DNA from: Confluentibacter flavum
Lineage (GTDB): Bacteria; Bacteroidota; Bacteroidia; Flavobacteriales; Flavobacteriaceae
Assembly: GCF_002843175.1 (NCBI RefSeq)
Contig: NZ_PJEO01000056.1
Span: forward strand, 1-64,000
Direction: 5' to 3'
DNA length: 64,000 nucleotides
The notes beneath the pieces are model-generated. The model was not told where the DNA came from and ran no database searches. It saw only the letters and a list, made by a program, of their open reading frames with translations. This document shows, one piece after another, positions 47,901 to 55,636 of the stretch (position 1 is the stretch's first letter; each line of letters opens with the position of its first letter). Both the position numbers and the translations under genes were made by a program.

Positions 47901-47914
47901 ATGTGTTGTGTTTT

Positions 47915-48241
47915 TTAACCTGCTTGTTGCTTTTTCATTTTATCTACTTTCATCTGGTTTAATTCTTCTTCAAAAGGACCTGTTTTATTTTTCTTCATCT
48001 GCTCTAATTGTTGCAATTCCATTTTAATTTCCGCACTTCTTTTTAAAGACTTATTCAACTTTTCGTCCCTAAGTTCTTGCTTCATCAAGTTCTCTTTTTT
48101 TCTTGCTTCTTCAAGTTCTTCCTGTTCAATTTTCAACCGCTTTTCTTTTCTCTTTTCCAAAACGACGGGGATGTATGAATACCCATACATACTTATAAAT
48201 AATAAAGCTATTATTGCTAAAATCAAATAACCGTGTTCCAT
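47915..48241 (-). CDS. Small membrane-anchored coiled-coil protein, unknown function
   Basis: 108 residues: an N-terminal membrane helix (YLILAIIALLFISMYGYSYIPVVL) followed by about 75 residues of highly charged coiled coil (KRKEKRLKIEQEELEEARKKENLMKQELRDEKLNKSLKRSAEIK). No family recognised. The layout suggests a scaffold or tether with the coiled coil in the cytoplasm (positive residues follow the helix). Single gene with the strong terminator directly after it. Confidence 0.7.
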   Translation of the reverse strand: MEHGYLILAIIALLFISMYGYSYIPVVLEKRKEKRLKIEQEELEEARKKENLMKQELRDEKLNKSLKRSAEIKMELQQLEQMKKNKTGPFEEELNQMKVDKMKKQQAG

Positions 48242-48489
48242 AAAAATTTAGAATTAATAATTAAATTTAAAAATCAAAGAATAATTCTTACTCATTAACT
48301 GAATAATTAAAAATAAAAGTATATAAAAAGACTATACAAATAAAAATAACAAGTTGAACCGCTTAAAAAAAAGATAAAATAAAAAAAAACAATGAAAAAT
48401 CTCGAATAATTGGAAAAGAAGTAAAAGGAGATGTATCTATGTTTAAGAATTAGAGCATGTTAGTTTTTTGATTATTTGATAAGTACAGT

Positions 48490-48879
48490 TTATTTTTCAA
48501 CTTCTGAACCTTCATGTTTCCATTTTGAGAAACCACCTTCTAAATCATAAATTTTCACAAACCCTATTTCAATCATTTTTTCGGCACAATTCGCACTTCG
48601 TTTACCAGAGTTGCAATAAAGATATACAGGTTTTTCTTTATCCAATTTATTGATATCATCAAAAAATGTAGGTGAAAAAAAATTGATGTTTTGCGCCCCT
48701 TTAATATGCCCTTTATTATATTCTTCTTGGGTTCTCACATCAATTAATTGAACATTATCAGCTTCCAAAAAACTTTGCATTTCTTCTGGAGTGATGACCG
48801 TAATTTTTGAACTTTCAGCTTCTTTACAACCTGAAAAGGTTATAAGAAGTAATAAAAATAAGTATGGCAGTTTCTTCAT
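48490..48879 (-). CDS. Rhodanese-domain lipoprotein
   Basis: 129 residues with lipobox Cys18 (TFSGC) and one rhodanese domain: VQLIDVRTQEEYNKGHIKGAQNI and the active-site loop LYCNSGKRS with the catalytic Cys. It would handle sulfane sulfur, or sense it, in the periplasm or at the membrane. It follows the cytoplasmic rhodanese gene by only 10 bp, forming an exported/cytoplasmic pair. Confidence 0.88.
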   Translation of the reverse strand: MKKLPYLFLLLLITFSGCKEAESSKITVITPEEMQSFLEADNVQLIDVRTQEEYNKGHIKGAQNINFFSPTFFDDINKLDKEKPVYLYCNSGKRSANCAEKMIEIGFVKIYDLEGGFSKWKHEGSEVEK

Positions 48880-48889
48880 TTGGCTTAAG

Positions 48890-49210
48890 TTAGTCTATAT
48901 CAACAATATCTCCAGTCCATTGCAGCATACCTCCTTCGAGGTTATAGGCATTTTCAAATCCTAATTGCTCCATAATTTGGCAAGCTTGTCCGCTTCTGTT
49001 ACCAGACCGACAATACAAATAGTAATTTTTGCTTTTATCCAAAGCTTCAACTTCATTTATAAAATCTTGACCTTTATAAAAATCGATATGAATGGCATTA
49101 GGAATGATGCCTTCTGATACCTCAGCATCGGTTCTAACATCAAGAATCACGGCATTATCATCACTTGCCAATTGTTCAGCCCATTCTTCTTGAGATAAAT
49201 CTTCTATCAT
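48890..49210 (-). CDS. Cytoplasmic rhodanese-domain protein
   Basis: 106 residues, a single rhodanese domain without signal: AVILDVRTDAEVSEGIIPNAIHIDF and the active loop LYCRSGNRSGQAC with the catalytic Cys. Sulfurtransferase or persulfide carrier function is expected. It is upstream of and co-directional with the lipoprotein rhodanese. A terminator at 49264-49298 separates the pair from the redoxin gene, so it has its own promoter. Confidence 0.88.
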   Translation of the reverse strand: MIEDLSQEEWAEQLASDDNAVILDVRTDAEVSEGIIPNAIHIDFYKGQDFINEVEALDKSKNYYLYCRSGNRSGQACQIMEQLGFENAYNLEGGMLQWTGDIVDID

Positions 49211-49263
49211 AATCTGAAATTAAATAATTACAAACTTAATATTTCTAATTTGAATATGAACAA

Positions 49264-49298
49264 AAAAAAATCTGAAGTGTTATAAACTTCAGATTTTT
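49264..49298 (-). terminator. Intrinsic terminator after the redoxin gene
   Basis: AAATCTGAAGT pairs with ACTTCAGATTT (about 49268-49296), with A8 on the left, i.e. a T run on the minus strand, 20 bp beyond the stop at 49318. Confidence 0.85.
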
Positions 49299-49317
49299 CT
49301 ATATTATTTTCGATGAA

Positions 49318-49935
49318 CTAAACTTTTATAGTGCACCCAATGGCCTTCGTTTCCTTTTCAGGAACATCATCTCCCTTAAGCAAGGCATTTACGGCATTTT
49401 CTACATATTTGGTTTTTACTGCTGAAGCATCTTGATAATTATCATCAATAGCACCAATATATTTTACAACGTTTCCTTTAGATGTTTTTTGTAAAATAAA
49501 CACATGTGGCGTTTTGGTAGCCCCATATTTTGGATATACAGATTGTTCCTTATCAATTAAATAAGGAAATGTAAACCCTTTACTTTTTGCTCTTTCTTTC
49601 ATTTTATCCATGCTGTCACCCGGTTGCACATCTGTATTGTTAGGCATAATGGCTATTACAGGATAACCCATAGACGCATACTTATTGTTAAGTGCTATGA
49701 TTCTATCTTCGTAACCTACAGCATAAGGACAGGTGTTACAGGTAAAAGTAACTATGTAGCCTTTGGCATCTTTATAATCGGATAGAGAAACCATTTTGCC
49801 ATCAATATTCATTAATTTAAAGTCTTCGGCAACGTCGCCCACTTTATAACCGTCTGCTACTGCTATTTTATTAACAGTAAAAGCACTCAAACCAATGATG
49901 AGTGTTAATAATGATAAAATTTTGATTGTCTTCAT
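49318..49935 (-). CDS. Exported thioredoxin-fold (redoxin) protein
   Basis: 205 residues. Signal peptide (about 1-27); AhpC/TSA-like redoxin fold with DFKLMNIDGKMVSLSDYKDAKGYIVTFTCNTCPYAVGYE, giving a CxxC pair (CNTC), followed by the cis-Pro region ATKTPHVFIL. It is probably a periplasmic thiol-disulfide or peroxide-handling enzyme. The gene lies 33 bp downstream of the TlpA-like lipoprotein gene and the two are probably co-transcribed. A terminal Cys (IGCTIKV) is an additional possible redox residue. Confidence 0.85.
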   Translation of the reverse strand: MKTIKILSLLTLIIGLSAFTVNKIAVADGYKVGDVAEDFKLMNIDGKMVSLSDYKDAKGYIVTFTCNTCPYAVGYEDRIIALNNKYASMGYPVIAIMPNNTDVQPGDSMDKMKERAKSKGFTFPYLIDKEQSVYPKYGATKTPHVFILQKTSKGNVVKYIGAIDDNYQDASAVKTKYVENAVNALLKGDDVPEKETKAIGCTIKV

Positions 49936-49968
49936 AGGTAAATATTTATTGTTTTTTAAAAGTTAAGC

Positions 49969-50508
49969 TTATTTTAAAAATTGTTTTAATTCTTTTTCTA
50001 ATGATTCGTAGGTAAACGATTGTTCATAAAATTTGCTCGTATCGTTTTTATAAATGATGGTTGCTGGAATGGAGCCGGACCAATTTTCATCTACTTTGGG
50101 TATCCAAGTATTCATATCAACATCATTCAATGCTACTACTTTAGATTGTATATTTTTGTCTTTGATAAAAGGTTTTAATTTGGACTCATAAAGATGTGGG
50201 AAATCCAAACTCACAAAAAGCACTTCAACATTCTCTTTTTTATATTCTTGATTTAACTTTTCAAAATAAGGCATTTCCTTTACACATGGTGCGCACCAAG
50301 TTGCCCAAAAATTAACAACGTACACCTTATCATCCTTTTTTTCTAAAAACTTTTGAAAGCCATTAAAATCATAAACTTCAAGATCAGTGTTTGTAATTTC
50401 AATGGTATTATCTTTAGTTTTTGAAACAACATTTGAAGCTTCACTAGCCTTTTTATTATTACAAGAAGAAACAATGAGTGCTAATACCAAGAACTTTATA
50501 ATTCTCAT
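49969..50508 (-). CDS. TlpA-family thioredoxin-like lipoprotein
   Basis: 179 residues; lipobox Cys16 (VSSC). The thioredoxin fold carries VVNFWATWCAPCVKEMPYFEKL with the WCxxC active site, and the later SIPATIIYK with cis-Pro. Such proteins reduce disulfides in the periplasm, for example for cytochrome c maturation or repair; the exact partner is unknown. It is divergent from the MarR gene with 136 bp between starts. Confidence 0.88.
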   Translation of the reverse strand: MRIIKFLVLALIVSSCNNKKASEASNVVSKTKDNTIEITNTDLEVYDFNGFQKFLEKKDDKVYVVNFWATWCAPCVKEMPYFEKLNQEYKKENVEVLFVSLDFPHLYESKLKPFIKDKNIQSKVVALNDVDMNTWIPKVDENWSGSIPATIIYKNDTSKFYEQSFTYESLEKELKQFLK

Positions 50509-50618
50509 TTATTTATATTTTTAATAAATCTTTAGCTATAAATTTAGATAATACTAAACTTGTCTGTGATTGTTTAACAAAATTTTATAATTATGTGAAT
50601 ATTATAAAACTTATTATA

Positions 50619-50635
50619 TACATTTGTATATACAA
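50619..50635 (+). promoter_or_regulatory. marR promoter box overlapping a perfect palindrome
   Basis: TACATTTG (50619-50626) fits TAnnTTTG. It overlaps the perfect 12-bp palindrome TTGTATATACAA (50624-50635), nine bases before the ATG. A MarR dimer bound there would cover the promoter, implying autorepression. Confidence 0.6.
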
Positions 50636-50644
50636 CAGTTGAAG

Positions 50645-51106
50645 ATGAATATTGAATCCATCTTAAAAATAAGTTCAGATTTATCATTATCCAAAAAAGC
50701 CGTAATCAATGTATTGTTTACTTATGGCCTGATAAATAAAACATTAAACGACGTTCTTAAACCTTTTGATATAACCATTCAGCAATTCAATGTGCTTAGA
50801 ATTTTACGTGGTCAGCATGAAAAACCAATTAGTTTAGAAACTATGCAGGATCTCATGATAAATAAAATGAGCAATACCACGAGGCTGATTGATAAGCTTG
50901 TTAAAAAAAATTATGTCAAAAAGAATATTAATAAAACAAATCGCAGAAAAATAGATATTACTATTACCCATGAGGGATTAAAGCTTCTTGATATCATAGA
51001 CGCAATAATTGATATCACAGAAAAAAAAATCATCGGTTCTTTAACAGATGAAGAAACTCAAGAACTGATTCGATTATTAGGCAAGGTAAGATTAATAGCA
51101 AACTAA
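50645..51106 (+). CDS. MarR-family transcriptional regulator
   Basis: 153 residues from ATG 50645; the longer frame from TTG 50624 overlaps the operator palindrome and is rejected. Winged helix: FDITIQQFNVLRILRGQHEKPISLETMQDLMINKMSNTTRLIDKLVKKNYVKKNINKTNRRKIDITITHEGLKLL. Flanking helices form the dimer. The regulator is divergent from thioredoxin-type genes and upstream of the trp operon; autoregulation is likely, and the redox genes are possible targets. Confidence 0.9.
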   Translation: MNIESILKISSDLSLSKKAVINVLFTYGLINKTLNDVLKPFDITIQQFNVLRILRGQHEKPISLETMQDLMINKMSNTTRLIDKLVKKNYVKKNINKTNRRKIDITITHEGLKLLDIIDAIIDITEKKIIGSLTDEETQELIRLLGKVRLIAN

Positions 51107-51137
51107 CTCTCTCTATTCCTGATGAATCAGCATAAAC

Positions 51138-51165
51138 ACTACCATATATCTTATGGTAGTTTTTT
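51138..51165 (+). terminator. Intrinsic terminator of the marR gene
   Basis: ACTACCATA (51138-51146) pairs with TATGGTAGT (51152-51160), loop TATCT, then T5. It insulates marR from the trp promoter 25 bp further on. Confidence 0.88.
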
Positions 51166-51187
51166 GTTTAAAAAAACACGCGAAAGT

Positions 51188-51219
51188 ATTGTGTAATTAT
51201 ATTTTCATTTCTATATTTG
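51188..51219 (+). promoter_or_regulatory. trp operon promoter
   Basis: ATTG (51188-51191), 20-nt spacer, TATATTTG (51212-51219): a good match to the Bacteroidota TTTG-N19/20-TAnnTTTG promoter. Transcription would start near 51226, about 12 nt before the leader ATG. Confidence 0.75.
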
Positions 51220-51237
51220 GCACAGTTAAAACAAAAT

Positions 51238-51300
51238 ATGAATACATTTTTAAATAAAACTTGGTGGTGGAGCTTTAGAAACTTAAATTTCGTGAAGTAA
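51238..51300 (+). CDS. trpL: trp leader peptide
   Basis: A 20-codon ORF, ATG 51238 to TAA 51298-51300, encoding MNTFLNKTWWWSFRNLNFVK. Three consecutive Trp codons TGG TGG TGG lie at 51262-51270, against an expectation of well under one. The ORF starts just after a good promoter and ends 30 nt before a strong terminator ahead of trpE. This is the classic layout for attenuation: scarcity of charged tRNA-Trp stalls the ribosome on the TGG codons and prevents terminator formation. It is too short for routine gene calling. Confidence 0.85.
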   Translation: MNTFLNKTWWWSFRNLNFVK

Positions 51301-51330
51301 AACCTAGTATATTTAAAACTTAAAATATCC

Positions 51331-51363
51331 AAAAGGCTTGTCATTCACGACAGGCCTTTTTTT
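51331..51363 (+). terminator. trp attenuator terminator
   Basis: AAAAGGCTTGTC (51331-51342) pairs over 12 bp, with one G-U pair, with GACAGGCCTTTT (51349-51360); loop ATTCAC; T run continues to 51363. It lies between trpL and trpE. I could not identify the competing antiterminator helix with confidence. Confidence 0.85.
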
Positions 51364-51375
51364 ATGAAACTATTT

Positions 51376-52779
51376 ATGATGACATTTAATTTACATACGC
51401 ACCACAAAAAAATTTTAACGGACACTATTACGCCAGTGACTGTTTACTATAAAATAAGGGACAAATACCCAAACAGCATACTTCTGGAAAGTGGGGATTA
51501 CCATGCAAGCCAAAAAAACTTCTCCTATATATGCTTTAATCCTATAGCATCTATAAAAGTTGAAAACGAGGTAATAACACAAACATTTCCTGACGGAAGT
51601 ACCACTTCAACCAAAATTGATGGGACCATTAATCTGGCTAATGAAATTCATCACTTCACAAAACGTTTTGAGACTGATACAGAAGAGAGCTTTAAATTCA
51701 TAAACAATGGTATTTTTGGTTACACTGCTTATGATGCCGTAAGGTATTTTGAGGATGTTGCTATCAGCAAAAAAGAGAATTCCATTAACATTCCAGATGT
51801 GTATTACGCTGTTTATCAGAATATTATTGCCATCAATCATTTTAAAAACGAAGCGTATATTTTTGCGCATTGTTTTAATGGAGAAAACAATATTCATGAA
51901 ATAGATGAATTGATTAATATCCAAAATTTTCCTTCTTATAAGTTTTCGCCATCAGGCGATATCACCTCAAATCTAACCGATGATGAGTATAAAACCCATG
52001 TAGAGCTTGCTAAAAAGCATTGTGCTAGAGGCGACGTGTTTCAATTGGTATTATCAAAAAGCTTCACTCAAGAATTTAAAGGCGACGAGTTTAATGTTTA
52101 TAGAGCTTTGAGGAGCATTAATCCGTCACCCTATCTATTTTATTTTGATTACGGTAATTTCAAAATCTTTGGAAGTTCCCCTGAAGCCCAACTGATTGTA
52201 AGTGATGGTAAAGCTGAAATACATCCCATTGCAGGCACTTTTAAACGTACAGGTGATGATGTAAAAGATGCCGAATTGGCCGAAGCCTTGAAAAAGGACA
52301 GTAAAGAAAATGCTGAGCATGTGATGTTGGTAGATTTGGCTAGAAACGATTTAAGTCGCCATGGTAGCAACGTTACCGTAGACACCTATCGCGAAGTTCA
52401 GTTTTTTTCACATGTCATTCATTTGGTGAGTAAAGTCACTGGACAAAAACATACCGAAACGCCCACCATGCAAGTAGTTGCCGATACGTTTCCTGCAGGC
52501 ACGTTAAGTGGTGCGCCCAAGCACAGAGCCATGCAACTTATTGAACAATACGAAAAAACAAGTCGAGGGTTTTATGGCGGTGCTATTGGCTTTATGGATT
52601 TTAACGGCAATTTTAATCATGCCATTATGATTAGGACTTTTTTAAGTAAAGACCATAAATTACATTGGCGAGCAGGTGCCGGATTGGTTTCAAAATCAAA
52701 CCCAGAAGATGAATTGCAAGAAGTTTATAATAAATTAGGTGCATTAACAAAAGCCATTAAATTAGCTGAAGACATATAA
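51376..52779 (+). CDS. trpE: Anthranilate synthase component I
   Basis: About 467 residues. The frame is open from ATG 51364, but that codon touches the attenuator T run; MMTFNLHTHHK from 51376 matches the usual flavobacterial TrpE N-terminus (M-x-T-F-x-L-x-T) and is preferred. Chorismate-binding signatures: LESGDYHASQ near the start (feedback-site region), RGDVFQLVLSKSF, SPYLFYFDYG, HPIAGTFKRTGDD, EHVMLVDLARNDLSRHGS, AGTLSGAPKHRAMQLI and YGGAIGFMDFNG. With TrpG it makes anthranilate from chorismate and glutamine. trpG starts one base after its stop. Confidence 0.96.
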   Translation: MMTFNLHTHHKKILTDTITPVTVYYKIRDKYPNSILLESGDYHASQKNFSYICFNPIASIKVENEVITQTFPDGSTTSTKIDGTINLANEIHHFTKRFETDTEESFKFINNGIFGYTAYDAVRYFEDVAISKKENSINIPDVYYAVYQNIIAINHFKNEAYIFAHCFNGENNIHEIDELINIQNFPSYKFSPSGDITSNLTDDEYKTHVELAKKHCARGDVFQLVLSKSFTQEFKGDEFNVYRALRSINPSPYLFYFDYGNFKIFGSSPEAQLIVSDGKAEIHPIAGTFKRTGDDVKDAELAEALKKDSKENAEHVMLVDLARNDLSRHGSNVTVDTYREVQFFSHVIHLVSKVTGQKHTETPTMQVVADTFPAGTLSGAPKHRAMQLIEQYEKTSRGFYGGAIGFMDFNGNFNHAIMIRTFLSKDHKLHWRAGAGLVSKSNPEDELQEVYNKLGALTKAIKLAEDI

Positions 52780-52780
52780 A

Positions 52781-53344
52781 ATGAAGATACTAGTTATAGA
52801 TAATTACGACAGTTTCACTTACAATTTGGTTCATTATTTAGAAGATCTAAACTGTGATGTTACTGTATTGAGAAACGATAAATTGACTTTAGAAGATGTG
52901 GAACCGTTTGATAAAATCGTTTTATCACCAGGTCCTGGTATTCCAGATGAAGCGGGTTTATTAAAGACCATCATAAAAAAATATGCGCCAACAAAAAGCA
53001 TTTTGGGTGTTTGCTTAGGGCAACAAGCCATTGGGGAGGTTTTTGGTGGTTCTCTAATTAATTTAGACGAGGTGTATCATGGTGTTGCAACTAAGGTCAC
53101 CATTACCGTAGATGACGAATCACTATTTAACGGACTTGAAAAAGAAATTGAAGTAGGACGATACCATTCTTGGGTGGTAGATGCAAATTTACCGGACAGT
53201 TTAGAAGCTACTTCTTTTGATTCCAACGGACAAGTCATGTCCTTGCGCCACAAGGTATATGACGTTAAAGGTGTGCAATACCATCCAGAATCGGTCTTAA
53301 CGCCTTTTGGAAAACAGATATTGAAGAATTGGATTGATAGTTAG
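52781..53344 (+). CDS. trpG: Anthranilate synthase component II (glutamine amidotransferase)
   Basis: 187 residues, a class I glutamine amidotransferase: DNYDSFTYNLVHYLE at the start, catalytic Cys in GVCLGQQAIGE, and the His-Glu pair in VQYHPESVLTPFG. It supplies ammonia to TrpE and may also serve PabB. It is one base from trpE, so it is translationally coupled. The C-terminus IDS runs directly into repeat-like sequence before the inserted four-helix-bundle gene. Confidence 0.96.
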   Translation: MKILVIDNYDSFTYNLVHYLEDLNCDVTVLRNDKLTLEDVEPFDKIVLSPGPGIPDEAGLLKTIIKKYAPTKSILGVCLGQQAIGEVFGGSLINLDEVYHGVATKVTITVDDESLFNGLEKEIEVGRYHSWVVDANLPDSLEATSFDSNGQVMSLRHKVYDVKGVQYHPESVLTPFGKQILKNWIDS

Positions 53345-53346
53345 AC

Positions 53347-53374
53347 GATAGATTTTAGACTTAAGACAATAGAT
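53347..53374. repeat. Left arm of inverted repeat flanking the four-helix-bundle gene
   Basis: 28-bp arm containing TAGACTTAAGA (53356-53366), complementary at 21 of 28 positions, including an exact 11-bp core, to the right arm at 53733-53760. Confidence 0.65.
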
Positions 53375-53381
53375 ACAAGAT

Positions 53382-53738
53382 ATGAATAACTATAAGGATT
53401 TGAAGGTTTGGCAAAAATCAATGGACTTGGCTGAAAAAGTTTATATGTTAACATCTACTTATCCAAAAGAAGAAAAATATGGGTTGATTAGCCAAATTCA
53501 AAGAAGTGTTATTTCCATACCTTCAAACATTGCAGAAGGTGCCGGAAGGAATTCAAATAAAGAATTCAGAAACTTTCTAGGAATAGCTAATGGCTCCATT
53601 AATGAATTAGCAACACAATTAACACTTTCAATTAGAATTGGTTATGTAAAAGAAAACGAACTAGAGGATATTTTTAACCTGATCACTGAAATCCAAAAGA
53701 TGAATTTCACCTTAATTAAAAAATTTTCTAATATCTAA
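53382..53738 (+). CDS. Four-helix-bundle protein (S23/23S rRNA intervening-sequence family)
   Basis: 118 residues with the family signature: YKDLKVWQKSMDLAEKVYMLTSTYPKEEKYGLISQIQRSVISIPSNIAEGAGRNSNKEF, then helices to the end. Proteins of this family were first met within intervening sequences of 23S rRNA genes; their function is not established and they scatter through genomes. Here the gene sits inside the trp operon between trpG and trpD, bounded by 28-bp inverted repeats. The right arm contains both its stop codon and the trpD start codon. It has no role in tryptophan synthesis that I know of, so it is likely an insertion tolerated in the operon. Confidence 0.9.
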   Translation: MNNYKDLKVWQKSMDLAEKVYMLTSTYPKEEKYGLISQIQRSVISIPSNIAEGAGRNSNKEFRNFLGIANGSINELATQLTLSIRIGYVKENELEDIFNLITEIQKMNFTLIKKFSNI

Positions 53739-53760
53739 CATCTTAAGTCTATAGTCTATG
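53733..53760. repeat. Right arm of inverted repeat flanking the four-helix-bundle gene
   Basis: Contains TCTTAAGTCTA (53741-53751), exact complement of the left core. It overlaps the stop codon of the small gene and the ATG of trpD. Confidence 0.65.
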
Positions 53761-54750
53761 AAAAACATATTAAACGGACTCATTAACCACGAAACCTTAG
53801 AAAGCGAAGAGGCTAAACAGATTTTGGTAAACATTTCCAACCAAATGTACAACCAAAGTCAAATTGCTTCCTTTCTTACGGTTTTTATGATACGCAGCAT
53901 CACACTTGAAGAACTCAAAGGGTTTAGAAATGCCCTTTTAGAGCTATGTGTTCCCATCAATTTAAACGATTTTAATGCCATTGACTTATGTGGCACCGGT
54001 GGTGATGGCAAAAACACGTTTAATATTTCAACATTAGCATCATTTGTCACTGCTGGTGCAGGCGTACATGTGGCTAAACACGGTAATTATGGCGTGTCTT
54101 CCTCTTGTGGTTCATCAAACGTTATGGAGTTTTTGGGCATTAAATTTTCAAGTGATGAGGACTTTTTAAAACGCGCAATGGATAAAGCAGGCATTTGCAT
54201 ATTGCACGCGCCTTTGTTTCATCCAGCTATGAAACATGTAGCACCTATTCGTCGTGAATTGGGCGTAAAAACGTTTTTCAACATATTGGGTCCCATGGTA
54301 AACCCATCATTCCCAAAAAATCAAATGGTGGGGGTTTTTAATTTAGAATTGCTAAGGCTCTACGGCTACTTATATCAGAATACAGATAAAAATTATAGTA
54401 TTGTGCATGCCTTAGATGGTTATGATGAAATATCTTTGACAGGAAAAACAAAAGTGATTTCCAACGAGAGTGAACTATTATTTTCACCCGAAGATTTAGG
54501 ACTTTCACAAATAAAACAAGACGCTATATATGGTGGCAACACTGTTGAAGAAGCCGCTAAAATATTTATGGATGTCATTCACGGAAAAGGTACTGAAGCA
54601 CAAAACAATGTGGTTTGTGCCAATGCCGGGTTAGCGATTGCGACAGTGAAACAAATCAGTCACAAACAAGGTTTTGAACTCGCCAAAGAGTCCTTACTTT
54701 CTGGAAAAGCAAAACAAAGTTTAGAGATATTAATAGAATTGAGTAGATAA
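53758..54750 (+). CDS. trpD: Anthranilate phosphoribosyltransferase
   Basis: 330 residues. Conserved segments: DLCGTGGDGKNTFNISTLASFVTAGAGVHVAKHGNYGVSSSCGSSNVMEFLG for phosphoribosyl pyrophosphate and anthranilate, LHAPLFHPAMKHVAPIRRELGVKTFFNILGPMVNP, and DEISLTG. It joins anthranilate and PRPP to give phosphoribosylanthranilate. Its start codon lies in the right inverted-repeat arm of the preceding inserted gene. Confidence 0.96.
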   Translation: MKNILNGLINHETLESEEAKQILVNISNQMYNQSQIASFLTVFMIRSITLEELKGFRNALLELCVPINLNDFNAIDLCGTGGDGKNTFNISTLASFVTAGAGVHVAKHGNYGVSSSCGSSNVMEFLGIKFSSDEDFLKRAMDKAGICILHAPLFHPAMKHVAPIRRELGVKTFFNILGPMVNPSFPKNQMVGVFNLELLRLYGYLYQNTDKNYSIVHALDGYDEISLTGKTKVISNESELLFSPEDLGLSQIKQDAIYGGNTVEEAAKIFMDVIHGKGTEAQNNVVCANAGLAIATVKQISHKQGFELAKESLLSGKAKQSLEILIELSR

Positions 54751-54842
54751 ATCCCATCCTAAATCCTTCCCCAAGGGAAGGACTTAAAAAAGATGGAGCA
54801 TAACAAAATAGTTCCCTTTCCTTTGGAAAGGGTTAGGGATAG
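54751..54842. repeat. Double-hairpin palindromic repeat, trpD-trpC junction
   Basis: Two 8-bp GC-rich stems: TCCTTCCC-CAA-GGGAAGGA (54764-54782) and CCCTTTCC-TTT-GGAAAGGG (54814-54832), enclosed by ATCCC...GGGAT. The layout resembles dispersed intergenic repeats of flavobacterial genomes. It fills the 97-bp gap. Confidence 0.7.
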
Positions 54843-54847
54843 AAAAA

Positions 54848-55633
54848 ATGAATATATTAGATAAGATAGTAGCCGATAAACGTCAAGAAGTCGATTTAAA
54901 AAAATCGTTGGTTCCTGTATCTCAATTAGAACGATCCGTTTTATTTGAAAGGAAAACGACTTCTTTAGCCCATAAATTAAGAAACAGTTCCTCAGGTATT
55001 ATTGCCGAACATAAAAGACGATCTCCTTCAAAATCAACTATCAATCAGAATTTAAACGTACAGGATGTAGCCAAAGGTTACGAACATGCAGGAGTATGTG
55101 GTATGTCTGTTTTAACCGATTTAAAATATTTTGGTGGTGCTTTAGACGATTTAATATTAGCAAGAGCGAGTTGTAACCTACCTTTGTTACGAAAAGAGTT
55201 TATCATTGACGAATACCAAATATTGGAAGCCAAAGCGTCTGGCGCCGATGTTATTTTGCTTATTGCAGCGATTTTAACGAGAGAGGAAATCAAACAATAT
55301 TCAGAATTTGCCAAGAGCTTACAATTGGATGTATTATTGGAAGTTCATAACGAAGAAGAATTAGACAAATCCATCATGCCAAGTTTGGATATGTTGGGTG
55401 TAAACAATAGAAACTTAAAAACCTTTGAAGTCAGCCTAGACATAAGTAAAAAACTAAGTGAGATGATTCCAAATGAGTTTGTTAAAGTATCTGAAAGTGG
55501 TATCAGCAATATTAAAGCCATTAAAGAATTACGGCCTTTTGGTTTCCAAGGCTTTTTAATTGGAGAAAACTTTATGAAAACGGATAATCCGGGCAAAAGT
55601 GCTATGGAGTTTATAAATCAATTAAACAAGTGA
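54848..55633 (+). CDS. trpC: Indole-3-glycerol phosphate synthase
   Basis: 261 residues, (beta/alpha)8 barrel. Signatures: IIAEHKRRSPSKSTIN with catalytic Lys, MSVLTDLKYFGGALDDL, LLRKEFIIDEYQILEAKASGADVILLIAAIL, LLEVHNEEELDKS, GVNNRNLKTFEVSLD and VSESGISN. It cyclises and decarboxylates the TrpF product. It is a separate gene from trpF here, 84 bp upstream of it, with a palindromic repeat in the gap. Confidence 0.96.
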   Translation: MNILDKIVADKRQEVDLKKSLVPVSQLERSVLFERKTTSLAHKLRNSSSGIIAEHKRRSPSKSTINQNLNVQDVAKGYEHAGVCGMSVLTDLKYFGGALDDLILARASCNLPLLRKEFIIDEYQILEAKASGADVILLIAAILTREEIKQYSEFAKSLQLDVLLEVHNEEELDKSIMPSLDMLGVNNRNLKTFEVSLDISKKLSEMIPNEFVKVSESGISNIKAIKELRPFGFQGFLIGENFMKTDNPGKSAMEFINQLNK

Positions 55634-55636
55634 TTT

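Noticed and set aside
50624-50644. TTG start extending MarR by seven residues
   Set aside because: It would place the start inside the operator palindrome and promoter box; ATG 50645 suits the MarR N-terminus.
51270-51339. Possible antiterminator pairing GAGCTTT (51270-51276) with AAGGCTT (51333-51339)
   Set aside because: Seven pairs including two G-U, and the first segment would be covered by a ribosome stalled on the Trp codons, so it would not favour read-through as required.
51364-51375. First in-frame ATG for trpE at 51364
   Set aside because: It directly abuts the attenuator T run, and the flavobacterial TrpE N-terminal pattern fits the ATG at 51376 better.
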